From: Rummeliibacillus pycnus_B
Lineage (GTDB): Bacteria > Bacillota > Bacilli > Bacillales_A > Planococcaceae
Assembly (NCBI RefSeq): GCF_050459865.1
Contig: NZ_JBCMNM010000003.1
Location: forward strand, 1-64,000
Length of the DNA: 64,000 bases
Direction: 5' to 3'
In this document: in pieces, positions 18,033 through 27,028 of the stretch
Layout of the letters: the number at the start of each line of letters is the position of its first letter
How positions within the stretch are numbered: the stretch's first letter is position 1
Program-made: the position numbers and the translations under genes
The notes under the pieces: generated by a model
The model's database searches: none
The model's input: only the letters and a program-made list of their open reading frames with translations
Told to the model about the DNA's origin: nothing

Positions 18033-19805
18033 TTGAAAGAGGACTTATTAAGAAAAAAAGAAATTATTTTATGTTCCCAAAATAATAAAAAAGCGGATTT
18101 TATTTTGCGTAATGCACAAGTTGCTGATGTGTTTAATCTAGAATGGAGAAAAGCAGATATAGTAGTAACAAACGGCATGATTGTCGCAATCGATACGGAA
18201 GGAATTTTTGAGGCTGAAAACGAAGAAGATGCGAACGATAAATATGTCATTCCTGGACTAATCGATGGTCATATTCATATAGAATCTTCTATGCTACCTC
18301 CATCTGAATTCAGTAAAATTTTACTGCCACATGGTATTACAACCGTCATTACAGACCCACATGAAATAGCGAACGTGGCAGGGGCAGAAGGTATTCAATT
18401 TATGCTAAATGATGCAAAAAATGCTGATATGGATATTCATGTTATGTTGCCTTCAAGTGTACCTGCCACATCTTTCGAGAATGCTGGTGCCACGCTGAGA
18501 GCAAAAGATTTAGCACCATTTTTAACACAATTAGATGTATTAGGGTTGGCTGAAGTAATGGACTTTCCTTCTGTTTTAAACGGTGATGAGGATATGCTTT
18601 TGAAGATTGCTCAAACCGAAGCAAATAATCTTGTCATTGATGGACATGGTGCTGGATTAAACGCAAAACAAATTCGTGGTTATAGAGTTGCAGGAATTCA
18701 AACAGATCATGAATGTGTCACAGCTGACGAAGCAAGAATTCGGATACAGCAGGGGATGAATGTTCTCATTAGGGAAGGTTCAGCTGCAAAAAATTTACGT
18801 GACGTATTACCAGCAGTTAATTCTGCCAATGCAAGACGATTTTTGTTTTGCACAGATGACAAACATTTAGATGAATTAATCGAAGAGGGAAGTATCAATC
18901 ATGCAATTGCCTTAGCGATAGAAGAGGGAATGGAACCACTTCAAGCGATTCAACTTGCTACCCTTAATGCTGCAGAATGCTATAAATTAAAGAAAAAAGG
19001 AGTACTTGCTGAAGGGTTTAAAGCAGATTTTATCCTACTAGATGATTTAACAACTTGTAAACCACAGGATGTATGGAAGAATGGAAACAAAGTTGTAGAG
19101 AACGGACAATTGCTTTCAGGAAAAATAAAACATGAGCCAGTACCTTCAGCTATTTTACAATCAGTTCATATTCCAAAGTTGACATCACAGGATTTGGGCA
19201 TTGCATTTAAAAAAGGTAATCTAGCAAATATCATCGAAATCGAACCAAATCAACTAATTACTCATAAAAAGATAGCAAAAGTCCAAGTAGAAAATGAAAT
19301 GTTTGTTCCTTCAATAAATGATGATTATTTAAAATTAGCTGTCATCGAACGACATCACAATCTCGGCAATATAGGACTCGGAATTGTACATGGCTTTGGT
19401 CTACAAAAAGGTGCAGTCGCTACAACTGTAGCACATGATTCTCATAATGCTCTAGTTTGCGGAACAAATGACGAGGATATGCTCCTAGCTCTTGATGCTT
19501 TACAAAAGATGCAAGGTGGCTATGTAGTAGTCGCGGATGGGGAAGTACTAAGTGCATTACCTCTAACCATTGCAGGACTTATGACAAATGTAGAAGCGGA
19601 AGAAGCTGCTAAACAGTTACATGATTTACATTGTGCTTTGTTACAACTAAATCCGGATCTAAACTTCCATCTTTTCTTAACATTATCATTTATTGCACTG
19701 CCCGTTATTCCAAGCATCAAACTGACAGATACGGGTTTGTTTGATGTTACAAACTTTAAACATATTCCAGTGGAAGTAGATATAATTGAAACTATTAATA
19801 AATAG
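18033..19805 (+). CDS. ade: Adenine deaminase
   Basis: A 590-residue metal-dependent amidohydrolase that converts adenine to hypoxanthine and ammonia in purine salvage. Diagnostic motifs are GLIDGHIHIESSM (metal site, about residues 76-88), TDPHEIANV, DGHGAGL and FLFCTDDKH. The frame stays open upstream to 17940, but TTG at 18033 with GAAGGAGGT about 8 nt before it gives the normal family length and start. The -35/-10 pair TTGTTT-N18-TATAAC lies inside that apparent extension, which supports the later start. No purine riboswitch was recognised. Confidence 0.9.
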   Translation: MKEDLLRKKEIILCSQNNKKADFILRNAQVADVFNLEWRKADIVVTNGMIVAIDTEGIFEAENEEDANDKYVIPGLIDGHIHIESSMLPPSEFSKILLPHGITTVITDPHEIANVAGAEGIQFMLNDAKNADMDIHVMLPSSVPATSFENAGATLRAKDLAPFLTQLDVLGLAEVMDFPSVLNGDEDMLLKIAQTEANNLVIDGHGAGLNAKQIRGYRVAGIQTDHECVTADEARIRIQQGMNVLIREGSAAKNLRDVLPAVNSANARRFLFCTDDKHLDELIEEGSINHAIALAIEEGMEPLQAIQLATLNAAECYKLKKKGVLAEGFKADFILLDDLTTCKPQDVWKNGNKVVENGQLLSGKIKHEPVPSAILQSVHIPKLTSQDLGIAFKKGNLANIIEIEPNQLITHKKIAKVQVENEMFVPSINDDYLKLAVIERHHNLGNIGLGIVHGFGLQKGAVATTVAHDSHNALVCGTNDEDMLLALDALQKMQGGYVVVADGEVLSALPLTIAGLMTNVEAEEAAKQLHDLHCALLQLNPDLNFHLFLTLSFIALPVIPSIKLTDTGLFDVTNFKHIPVEVDIIETINK

Positions 19806-19846
19806 AAAAAAGCAGATTCCAAATTTACATGGAATCTGCTTTTTTC
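19806..19846. terminator. Bidirectional terminator between converging genes
   Basis: A 15-bp perfect stem, AAAAAAGCAGATTCC (19806-19820) with GGAATCTGCTTTTTT (19831-19845), sits between ade on the plus strand and the membrane gene on the minus strand. Confidence 0.9.
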
Positions 19847-19849
19847 TAA

Positions 19850-20206
19850 TTATGTTCTTAAATTATTGAATATATTTATAACAAACAAGAATACTGAGAG
19901 CGCTACAGAAATAGCACCAATATAGATCCAAGTTCCACAATATGCAGGACTGATAAACAGTATTGCCACTAAGAAAACGATTAAACCAATATTGTATAAC
20001 CAGAATTGTGCTTTAGCTAAATCTGATTTTCCCAAACATTTATGACACATATACAGTGTACCAATTACAGCGTTAGTCAACCATCCGAATATGAGAATAT
20101 GAATATATGCTACCCATTCATAGTTGCATGTGGCATACATATAAATACCTAAAGCAACTCCAACAGCTAGATATAATGCAGATACTTTGAGCCAATAAGT
20201 TGACAT
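19850..20206 (-). CDS. Small four-helix membrane protein, haem-copper oxidase subunit I-like
   Basis: A 118-residue protein with four membrane segments. The motif YIHILIFGWLTNAVIGTLY resembles the His-containing helix of haem-copper oxidase subunit I/NorB proteins, and short homologues are commonly labelled cytochrome-c oxidase. It is far too short to be an oxidase. The frame remains open upstream to 20302, but the ATG at 20206 has GGGAGGTGATT in front of it and aligns with the paralogue at 35789-36160. It contains several Cys residues the paralogue lacks. Function unknown; haem binding is possible. Confidence 0.7.
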   Translation of the reverse strand: MSTYWLKVSALYLAVGVALGIYMYATCNYEWVAYIHILIFGWLTNAVIGTLYMCHKCLGKSDLAKAQFWLYNIGLIVFLVAILFISPAYCGTWIYIGAISVALSVFLFVINIFNNLRT

Positions 20207-20469
20207 ACCAATCACCTCCCATTTCTTGCTCACTGTAAAATATGATTGTTTACATGAATGGTGTAGTATAAAGGTACAAATATAGACAATAAATTGTAAC
20301 AATGTGAGTGAAACAATATTGATAAATTGATACCCCTGCCATTACTCATAGTAAAGCCTAAAGACACAATATTTAATTTTAAAATCAAATGAATTCATCC
20401 CTTTAAACCAGTTACTATAGGTACTCGAGTGATATTAAATGTCCTATGAGCCCCAAAATAGGTTATTTG

Positions 20470-20505
20470 AAGCTGAACTCAGTATTTTAACGAGTTCAGC
20501 TTTTA
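20470..20505 (+). terminator. Orphan terminator-like hairpin
   Basis: Perfect arms AAGCTGAACTC (20470-20480) and GAGTTCAGCTT (20492-20502) followed by TTT. No gene ends just upstream on the plus strand, so it may be a remnant or stop a short transcript. The rest of the gap 20207-20611 shows nothing recognisable. Confidence 0.55.
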
Positions 20506-20611
20506 TAATGTGAAAATACAATTTTATCTATTCATGGAATTTCGATGTAAATTGTTTTACTATTAATAATTATCAGATAAATTTATTGCGGATATATAAA
20601 AGGAGATAACG

Positions 20612-21385
20612 ATGAATGTTAAAATAATATTTTTTGATGTAGATGGAACTCTTATAAATTATGAAGATGGAAGTATTTCTCCAAGTACAAAAAAAGCTAT
20701 ACAAACTTTAAAAAATAATGGAATAAGATTAGTAGCAGCTACAGGTAGACCGTTATCGATGTGTCAAGAACTAAAAGAATTAGGTATAGATACATTTATT
20801 ACTGCAAATGGCGCTTATGTTAAACATAAAAATCGTGTTATACACAAAATTCCAGTGACCAAAGATGTAGTACAAGCTGTAAAGAATTTTGCTGATGAAA
20901 ATGAACAAAGTCTATCATTTTTTACAGAGGAACTTTTCATGAACGGGGTACAAAATATGACTACTCTCCAAGCACTAATTGAAACACTTTCTTTACGAGA
21001 ATTTCCAGCAACTATTGAAAAAATAGTGAACCAGGAAATATACCTAATGTGTTTATATGCAGATGAACAAACAGCAGAAAAATATACTATAAAATTTCCA
21101 GAATTAATTTTTAAAAGATGGCACCCATGGATATTGAATGTGTTGCAACAAGATGTATCGAAATCTATTGCGGTTAAAAAGGTTTTAGAATACTTCAACA
21201 TAAAACCATCTGAAGCGATTGCATTTGGAGACGGGGAAAATGATATAGATATGATAGAACAAGTTGGCTATGGTATTGCAATGGGAAATGCTCATGAGAC
21301 ATTAAAAAATGTCGCAGATTTTGTAACCAAAAAGTCAAGTGAAGATGGAATTGAATTTGCGTTACAGAAGCTTCAACTTATTTAA
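20612..21385 (+). CDS. Cof-type HAD-IIB family hydrolase
   Basis: A 257-residue haloacid-dehalogenase phosphatase. FFDVDGTLI at residues 7-15 holds the nucleophile and acid Asp pair, AATGRP is motif II, and AIAFGDGENDIDMI is motif IV. The C2B cap between motifs II and III (about 80-185) is typical of Cof/YidA sugar-phosphate and nucleotide phosphatases. Good AAAGGAG site. It is followed after 24 bp by the DinB gene, and the two may be co-transcribed. Substrate unknown. Confidence 0.88.
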   Translation: MNVKIIFFDVDGTLINYEDGSISPSTKKAIQTLKNNGIRLVAATGRPLSMCQELKELGIDTFITANGAYVKHKNRVIHKIPVTKDVVQAVKNFADENEQSLSFFTEELFMNGVQNMTTLQALIETLSLREFPATIEKIVNQEIYLMCLYADEQTAEKYTIKFPELIFKRWHPWILNVLQQDVSKSIAVKKVLEYFNIKPSEAIAFGDGENDIDMIEQVGYGIAMGNAHETLKNVADFVTKKSSEDGIEFALQKLQLI

Positions 21386-21409
21386 GGATACATAGAAAGA
21401 AGGCATGGT

Positions 21410-21880
21410 ATGTACGAATTATTTAAGTATAATTGGCAAATGAGAGAAGATTGGTTTAAGTGGTGTGAGGATCTTTCAATTGATGAACTTATTAAGATAC
21501 GAACTGGAGGAATGGGCAGTATTCTCCGTAATATATTTCACGTTATCGATTGTGAACAACTTTGGATTAATAAAATGAAAGGAACGCCTGTTATTCAAAA
21601 AGACATTAGCACAATTGCAAGTTTGAATGAAATAAAAGAACTTTCAACTTTAACAAAAACTATTACTGAACATTTTATTCTAGATTATATTGCAAAAAAT
21701 GATAAGAACATACTTGTATATCAAAAGAAAAATGGAGAAGAACTGTATTTTTCGTATGAGAAAATCCTTCATCACCTCATAACTCATGAAATTCATCATA
21801 TGGGACAACTTTCGGTTTGGGCTAGAGAAATTGGCAAGAAGCCTGTACCATCTGATTTGATGTTGAAAGAATTATTTTGA
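21410..21880 (+). CDS. DinB family protein
   Basis: A 156-residue four-helix-bundle protein of the DinB/YfiT type. Metal-ligand histidines appear in NIFHVIDCEQLW (about residue 44) and HEIHHMGQLSVWAREIG (about 127-131), the family's usual triad. These proteins are metal-dependent thiol S-transferases or of unknown function, often DNA-damage associated in Bacillus. It lies close behind the HAD gene. Confidence 0.82.
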   Translation: MYELFKYNWQMREDWFKWCEDLSIDELIKIRTGGMGSILRNIFHVIDCEQLWINKMKGTPVIQKDISTIASLNEIKELSTLTKTITEHFILDYIAKNDKNILVYQKKNGEELYFSYEKILHHLITHEIHHMGQLSVWAREIGKKPVPSDLMLKELF

Positions 21881-21947
21881 AAATCAACAAATAAACTTAT
21901 TATAATTATCCGAGTAAATTACCTACCCCATAATTGAACAAAATAAA

Positions 21948-21976
21948 AGGAAACCCTTTTTTCTATTGAGTTTCCT
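21948..21976. terminator. Possible terminator between converging transcripts
   Basis: Arms AGGAAAC (21948-21954) and GTTTCCT (21970-21976) with a T-rich loop. The stem is short, so moderate support only. Confidence 0.45.
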
Positions 21977-22014
21977 GCTTAGATTAAACTAACATACTAC
22001 GTTGACTATCAATA

Positions 22015-22197
22015 TTATTTGTTTACTTTTCTCCAAATTAATGTTGCAACCAGTAGAATAACACCTACAGTAGCTCCGATAATTTGGTCTAATAAAAGTT
22101 CGCCTGTTCTGAAATAGCTAATAGTAAAAGTACCACCAAAAATGACTATTATTGCAATTGCTAATTGAAAAAGATACGAGTTAATTTTCAATACCAT
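22015..22197 (-). CDS. Small two-helix membrane protein, unknown
   Basis: About 60 residues with two hydrophobic segments (roughly 11-27 and 37-54) and a basic end WRKVNK. The ribosome binding site TAAGGGAG sits 3 nt before ATG 22197 and directly abuts an alternative GTG at 22200, so the start is uncertain. No homologous family is recognised. The 22198-22511 gap upstream carries only AT-rich sequence and a short phrase (TTTAACAGAGCCTAAAGAA, 22364-22382) that recurs near 38628. Confidence 0.5.
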   Translation of the reverse strand: MVLKINSYLFQLAIAIIVIFGGTFTISYFRTGELLLDQIIGATVGVILLVATLIWRKVNK

Positions 22198-22511
22198 CAC
22201 TCCCTTAATATTATTTTACTATAAATAATCAATTATCGTTAAAAGATTACACGTTAAACTTTGACAATCGTAAACTGTCATACGTGTCAGTCATATTCAA
22301 ATACAAATGATGTTAATGAAAATTCCTTAATGTGCTGTGAACAGTAGGATATCAACACAATTCTTTAACAGAGCCTAAAGAATAAATATATTGTTTGAAA
22401 CAAAACATGCTAAATGATTATTTCCCAATTATGTGATTGTGCGAGTTCACTTTGTGTTAATATTTGCATAGACGTTTTTTCATAATTGTATAAATATATG
22501 AGGAGAGAAAA

Positions 22512-23972
22512 ATGAAGCGAATAATTAGGAGTCCATGGATTCTATTTTTTCTAGTTTTAATCATAGCGTGTCTAATTGCGTTCAATATTCCCATCGAGAA
22601 ACGAAAATATGGACTAACTCAATCTGGACTGACGACAGATTATACAGGGCTATTACCAGAGCATGTTGATCAAGTGATAAAAACGACCAATCGTAGCGAT
22701 TTACAAAAAATTGTGAAGCAAGCTAATGTAGAAGGTAAACATATATCGATAGCAGGTCTCCAACATTCTCAAGGGGGACATACATATTATAAAGATGGCA
22801 TCGTATTAGATATGAAAACATTCAACAAAGTATTAGAGGTAGATAAAGAAGCAAAAACTGTGCGTGTTGAAGCGGGGGCTACCTGGGAGGATGTTCAAGA
22901 AGCCATTCAACCATATGGATTAGCTCTTAAGGTGACACAATCACAATCGATTTTCACGATTGGTGGTTCTCTTTCAGTCAATGCACATGGTAGAGACATT
23001 CGGTTTGGACCCATGGCAGATATGGTAAAGAAAATCACATTGCTGACACCAACAGGTGAAATTAAAACCATAACAAAAGAAGATACAGATAATATGATGC
23101 AATATGTGCTTGGTGGATATGGGCTATTTGGTGTGATATTGGATGTGACACTCGAGTTAACTGATAACGAAGTGTATACCATTCATACGAAAAAAATAAA
23201 AACAAACGAATATGAATCGTATTTTTCGAAAGTACTTAATAATCCTGATATTGCCATGCATTATGCTAGGGTAAGTGTTGCACCGAGTTCATTTTTAGAT
23301 AACATGTATGTAATTGATTATCACAAGACAGGCAAATCGGATCATGTAACGAAATTGAAAGGTGAAGAATTTGTACATCTAACAAAATATACACTTGAAT
23401 TAGGGAGACATGGTGGCTTTTTAGAGGATGTTTTTTGGAGAACACAAAATCTCTATTTGAATCAGCTTGATAATACAAAAATTACACGTAATAATGTCAT
23501 GCGTTCTGAATCTACCTTTATGGAATTTACGAAACCAGAAAAAGTAGAAGTGTTACAGGAGTTTTTTGTTCCAATTCATGAATTTGATGAGTATATCGAA
23601 GAATTAAAGAAACTACTTCCAGCGAATGATTCTGATGAAGATTTTAAAATTCATAATATTACAATTCGCTATGCAGCAGAAGACAAAACGACATCTTTAA
23701 ACTATGCAAAAGAAGATATGCTAGGTTTAGTGATTCTAATTCAGCATGGTCTTCAAGAAAAGGATATTGAAAATGCTAAAGAAATGATTCAAAAGTGGAC
23801 AGATATCACGCTAAAACATGGTGGTACATATTATCTTCCTTATTATCCTTATCAAACTAAGAAACAATTTAAAGAATCATATCCAAAGTGGAAAGAATTT
23901 AAAGAAGAGAAACATAAGCAAGATCCAAATGAAGTGTTCGTTAACAATTTTTATGAAAACTATTTGAAGTAA
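22512..23972 (+). CDS. Membrane-anchored FAD-linked oxidase (aldonolactone oxidase-like)
   Basis: A 486-residue protein with an N-terminal membrane anchor (about residues 9-26) followed by a PCMH-type FAD-binding domain (about 60-235). ISIAGLQHSQGGH resembles the site where lactone oxidases attach FAD covalently to histidine, and GGSLSVNAHGRD is the flavin phosphate loop. The C-terminal EVFVNNFYENYLK matches the D-arabinono-lactone oxidase end. It probably faces outward from the membrane. The 174-residue membrane protein 12 bp downstream may be its partner. The substrate is probably a sugar lactone or related alcohol, by family only. Confidence 0.8.
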   Translation: MKRIIRSPWILFFLVLIIACLIAFNIPIEKRKYGLTQSGLTTDYTGLLPEHVDQVIKTTNRSDLQKIVKQANVEGKHISIAGLQHSQGGHTYYKDGIVLDMKTFNKVLEVDKEAKTVRVEAGATWEDVQEAIQPYGLALKVTQSQSIFTIGGSLSVNAHGRDIRFGPMADMVKKITLLTPTGEIKTITKEDTDNMMQYVLGGYGLFGVILDVTLELTDNEVYTIHTKKIKTNEYESYFSKVLNNPDIAMHYARVSVAPSSFLDNMYVIDYHKTGKSDHVTKLKGEEFVHLTKYTLELGRHGGFLEDVFWRTQNLYLNQLDNTKITRNNVMRSESTFMEFTKPEKVEVLQEFFVPIHEFDEYIEELKKLLPANDSDEDFKIHNITIRYAAEDKTTSLNYAKEDMLGLVILIQHGLQEKDIENAKEMIQKWTDITLKHGGTYYLPYYPYQTKKQFKESYPKWKEFKEEKHKQDPNEVFVNNFYENYLK

Positions 23973-23983
23973 AGAGGGAATGT

Positions 23984-24508
23984 ATGATCAGTAAAAGTAA
24001 CCGAATAATTCCATTGGTGATTACAGTTGGACAGGTAGCCGTTTTCCCATACTATATAATATGGCTAAAAGGTATATCACTTACATTTACGCTATTTGCT
24101 TGGTTTTTTGCTATACATTCCTTTGCTGCTGCATGGGGTTATCGAGTATTCCAAGTAAAAAAGAACAAGAAAAAATCGTACATCACACTTATTTACTTAG
24201 GAATGGGATGTACATATTTGTTCGTAGGACAGATTAAATCAGAGTTTGAACTTCTACCATACTTAGCTCTACTCTTACAAATTCTATTAGGGTTTCTTCA
24301 GGGTTATTTTCGAGCATGGCATGTTGAACAGGATACCTACCATCTCCATGCTGTGAATCACTATGTCATAGTAGGGTTGGTTATGATATCTCTTTCCTTT
24401 GTAAAAATCATTTCTCCAGTTGCAATAATTACATTATTTGGATGGTTGTTATGCGGGTGTAGTTTGTGGATGCTGATCAAGAATAGAACAAAAGTGAAAG
24501 TGAAATAA
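23984..24508 (+). CDS. Polytopic membrane protein, unknown
   Basis: A 174-residue protein with five or six hydrophobic segments and a short basic loop (KKNKKKS) after about residue 63. It starts 12 bp after the FAD-linked oxidase with GAGGG as ribosome binding site, so the two are very probably one operon. An electron-acceptor or anchoring role for the oxidase is conceivable. I do not recognise the family. Confidence 0.6.
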   Translation: MISKSNRIIPLVITVGQVAVFPYYIIWLKGISLTFTLFAWFFAIHSFAAAWGYRVFQVKKNKKKSYITLIYLGMGCTYLFVGQIKSEFELLPYLALLLQILLGFLQGYFRAWHVEQDTYHLHAVNHYVIVGLVMISLSFVKIISPVAIITLFGWLLCGCSLWMLIKNRTKVKVK

Positions 24509-24724
24509 TGATGCTGTGCTCAAGCAATAAGAAGATTAAAAACACCACTTACGAATTTTAAAAGTCAAGAGCTAAAGTAATAGATAGTTTTTTACATATT
24601 TTGTGGTGAAGTAGAGCTTCATATATAGATAACGGAGAAGGTTAGTATAAGAAGGGTTTTTACCTAAATGAATAGGCTTTAAAGGCGTTAAATAATAAGA
24701 TTAGATAATTTTAGGGGGATATTG

Positions 24725-24958
24725 GTGAAAATAATTAGAGTTTTATTAGGAATAATTGTTATTGCATTTTCAAGTTATGGTCTAATAAGTGAAAACTTTG
24801 AGTTAATGCCGTTTATGATGTTATTCTTAGGGGCGTTTATGTTGGCAACGGGATTAGTCGAACTTCAAAAAGACAGAAAAAGATTTGAAGGCTATATGTG
24901 TATAATCGTTTCATTATTTATATTCTTTGTTTCCATCAAGGGTTTCCTATTGAACTAA
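24725..24958 (+). CDS. DUF3953 family membrane protein
   Basis: About 78 residues with three hydrophobic segments, arranged as in the small Bacillus DUF3953 proteins (IIRVLLGIIVIAFSSYGL opening, a middle LMPFMMLFLGAFMLATGL). TTG at 24722 and GTG at 24725 are both possible. The AGGGGGAT site fits the GTG better. Function unknown. It begins a run of small, independently transcribed genes separated by related spacers. Confidence 0.75.
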   Translation: MKIIRVLLGIIVIAFSSYGLISENFELMPFMMLFLGAFMLATGLVELQKDRKRFEGYMCIIVSLFIFFVSIKGFLLN

Positions 24959-24982
24959 CGGGTGTTTTAGTAGAAGTTCTTT

Positions 24983-25035
24983 GAGCTGTTCAGACGGCTC
25001 ATTTTTTATTCAACTAACGAGGCAGATTAGTTGAA
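24983..25035 (+). repeat. Terminator plus ATTCAACTAACGGG-type inverted repeat (spacer B)
   Basis: The hairpin GAGCTG/CGGCTC (24983-25000) with a T run is followed by TTCAACTAA (25009-25017) and TTAGTTGAA (25027-25035), a perfect 9-bp inverted repeat. Related modules occur at 25666-25710, 26375-26430, 37530-37556 and 38538-38565, always in gene spacers. Confidence 0.65.
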
Positions 25036-25144
25036 GAGTTTTGTTTAACTTGAGTTCAACAATCCGACCAGATTGTGGAGTAAAACAAGGAATTATTCGA
25101 AAGTAAATCGAACTTCTAAGAAGTTTTGTTTTTAGGAGGGAATT

Positions 25145-25630
25145 ATGAGAAAAATCACTTTGTCGAATGGAAAAACTGTTGAGGTTGAATGTTTAAGTTG
25201 TGCATTAACAACCGGGGTAATAGAACCGGATGGTGGTGTAATAGTTGAAACTAAATATTTTCATGCTCATCAAGACGTTGCATATCCCATTGAAGGGTTA
25301 GTTATTTTAGCATCGAAACGCCATATTAAGTGTTTTGATGAATTAAATGAAGAGGAAAAGGTAGATTACATAAACGTATTATCTAAGATTAGAAAAGCTC
25401 AAAGGGAAGTATTAGGAATAGAACATGTTTATTACTTTTACAATGAAGATACTACTCACCATTTTCATACTTGGATGGTTCCTCGGTATGAATGGATGTA
25501 CGATTTTGGACGTTCAGTAGAATCCATTAGACCAGTTTTACTCCATGCAAGAAATAAATTGAATAATGATGAAAATGCAAAAAAAGTAATTCATGGAATA
25601 AAGGCATTAAAAAAAGAACTAAACACCTAA
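25145..25630 (+). CDS. HIT-like hydrolase/transferase
   Basis: A 161-residue protein with a C-terminal THHFHTWMVPR segment (about residues 109-119) that fits the histidine triad H-x-H-x-H of HIT nucleotide hydrolases, though the spacing is slightly unusual. ASKRHIKCFDELNEEEK and GIEHVYYFYNED also follow the HIT fold layout. Starts ATG with TTAGGAGGG. Probably acts on a nucleotide or dinucleotide polyphosphate; the substrate is not determinable. Stands alone between two repeat-bearing spacers. Confidence 0.7.
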   Translation: MRKITLSNGKTVEVECLSCALTTGVIEPDGGVIVETKYFHAHQDVAYPIEGLVILASKRHIKCFDELNEEEKVDYINVLSKIRKAQREVLGIEHVYYFYNEDTTHHFHTWMVPRYEWMYDFGRSVESIRPVLLHARNKLNNDENAKKVIHGIKALKKELNT

Positions 25631-25665
25631 TCCTTCTTTGTCCCATAATCGGGTGCGTTTGTTGA

Positions 25666-25710
25666 AGAGATGTCTCTTTTCTTTATTCAACTAACGGGTG
25701 TTTTAGTTAA
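25666..25710 (+). repeat. Terminator plus ATTCAACTAACGGG-type repeat (spacer C)
   Basis: The hairpin AGAGA/TCTCT (25666-25677) with TTTT is followed by TTCAACTAACGGGTG and TTTTAGTTAA (25686-25710), the same module as at 24983-25035. Confidence 0.6.
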
Positions 25711-25877
25711 ATAAGTCCATCATTTCAATGTTCTAAATCCGAAACATCAATTAGATCTTAGAAATCCATTGTGAAATGTTACACTTGGGGCAGTTTAGTT
25801 GCATAAGAATTGTAAAAATTTAAAGGAAGTAACCCTTGTGATATAGAATTAGGGTGTATTAAAAAAGGGGGATAAAA

Positions 25878-26333
25878 ATGTATCATTATTTCAATGGCTT
25901 AGTAATTAGGGAAGGTACTGAGGGGGTTCCAGCAGACTGCGTTGAAGCACTTTTTGAAGATGCTGGATGGGCGAGAAATACTCCATTTTGCCAGAAAGAA
26001 AAGTTCACATTAATATTTAAAAATTCAACGTGGGCATTTACAGTTTGGGATAATAACAAAATGATTGGTATGGTAAGGGTTATATCAGATCAAATAATGG
26101 CTGCTAACATAATGGATTTAGTCGTTTTATCGGAATATCGTGGAAAAGGTATAGGTAAAAAACTTGTGGAACTCTGTGTTCAAAAACTTCCTCACGGTGA
26201 TTGGTTTGCACACACTTCGGCTAACAATTTCAAGTTTTATGAAAGATGCGGTTTTGAAGTAAAAGATTTATCTGAAAATGGTACTTGTGCCTTTTACGGT
26301 TATATACAAGCACGTAAAGAGGGGCATAGGTAA
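25878..26333 (+). CDS. GNAT family N-acetyltransferase
   Basis: A 151-residue acetyltransferase. MDLVVLSEYRGKGIGKKLVE is motif A binding acetyl-CoA (about residues 75-94), and NFKFYERCGFEVKDL is the usual C-terminal motif B. ATG with AAAAGGGGGAT upstream. It resembles the 135-residue GNAT at 15642 in its M(V/G)RVISD beta4 strand. Substrate unknown. Monocistronic, bounded by related repeats. Confidence 0.83.
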   Translation: MYHYFNGLVIREGTEGVPADCVEALFEDAGWARNTPFCQKEKFTLIFKNSTWAFTVWDNNKMIGMVRVISDQIMAANIMDLVVLSEYRGKGIGKKLVELCVQKLPHGDWFAHTSANNFKFYERCGFEVKDLSENGTCAFYGYIQARKEGHR

Positions 26334-26495
26334 ATATATCAGTTATTAAACTAAAGGTTCTTTACGTATATATCAAGCGCTGTGATTAGCTCTTTTTTTA
26401 TTCCACAAAGTGGGCAGATTAGATAAATAACATCTATTGGTTTAATTTGAACAGCTATCGAGCAGAGTTGCTGAAGAATAGATTGGAGGAATAGG

Positions 26496-26924
26496 ATGAG
26501 AAAAGGACATATTCGAGCAATAGCTATTTGTGTTTTTAGGAAAGGCGACTCAATACTTGTCTCTGAAGGCTTTGACGAAGTAAAGAGAGAACATTACTAT
26601 CGACCAATTGGAGGAGGGATTGAGTATGGAGAAACAAGTTCTAAAGCAATAAAGAGAGAAGTACTTGAAGAAATCGAGGCCAATATAACTAACTTAAACT
26701 ACTTAGGTACAATTGAAAACATATTTACATATAACGGTGATCTTGGACACGAAGTAGTTTTTGTATATGATGCTGAATTTATTGATAAGTCCTTTTATGA
26801 CAAAACTTCTTTTCTTGGGCAAGAAGATAATGGTGCAACCTTTAAATTGCTTTGGAAGCCAATTAGCGATTTTACAAATAATAAATTTAGATTAGTCCCA
26901 GAGGAATTATACCATTTGCTCTAG
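26496..26924 (+). CDS. Nudix hydrolase
   Basis: A 142-residue Nudix protein. The Nudix box reads GGGIEYGETSSKAIKREV-LEEIEA (about residues 38-61), with the REx(2)EE catalytic core intact although the final glycine is replaced. It hydrolyses a nucleoside diphosphate linked to another group; the target is unknown. ATG with TTGGAGGAA upstream. Another single small gene in this accessory stretch. Confidence 0.83.
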   Translation: MRKGHIRAIAICVFRKGDSILVSEGFDEVKREHYYRPIGGGIEYGETSSKAIKREVLEEIEANITNLNYLGTIENIFTYNGDLGHEVVFVYDAEFIDKSFYDKTSFLGQEDNGATFKLLWKPISDFTNNKFRLVPEELYHLL

Positions 26925-27028
26925 ATTAATAAATGAGTTGGTTTCCTTCTTAAATTATAAAAACGAGGCTTTTGGTAAAAAAGAAATGGAATTAGAAAAT
27001 AGATATTAGGAAACTGCGGGGGATTTAT

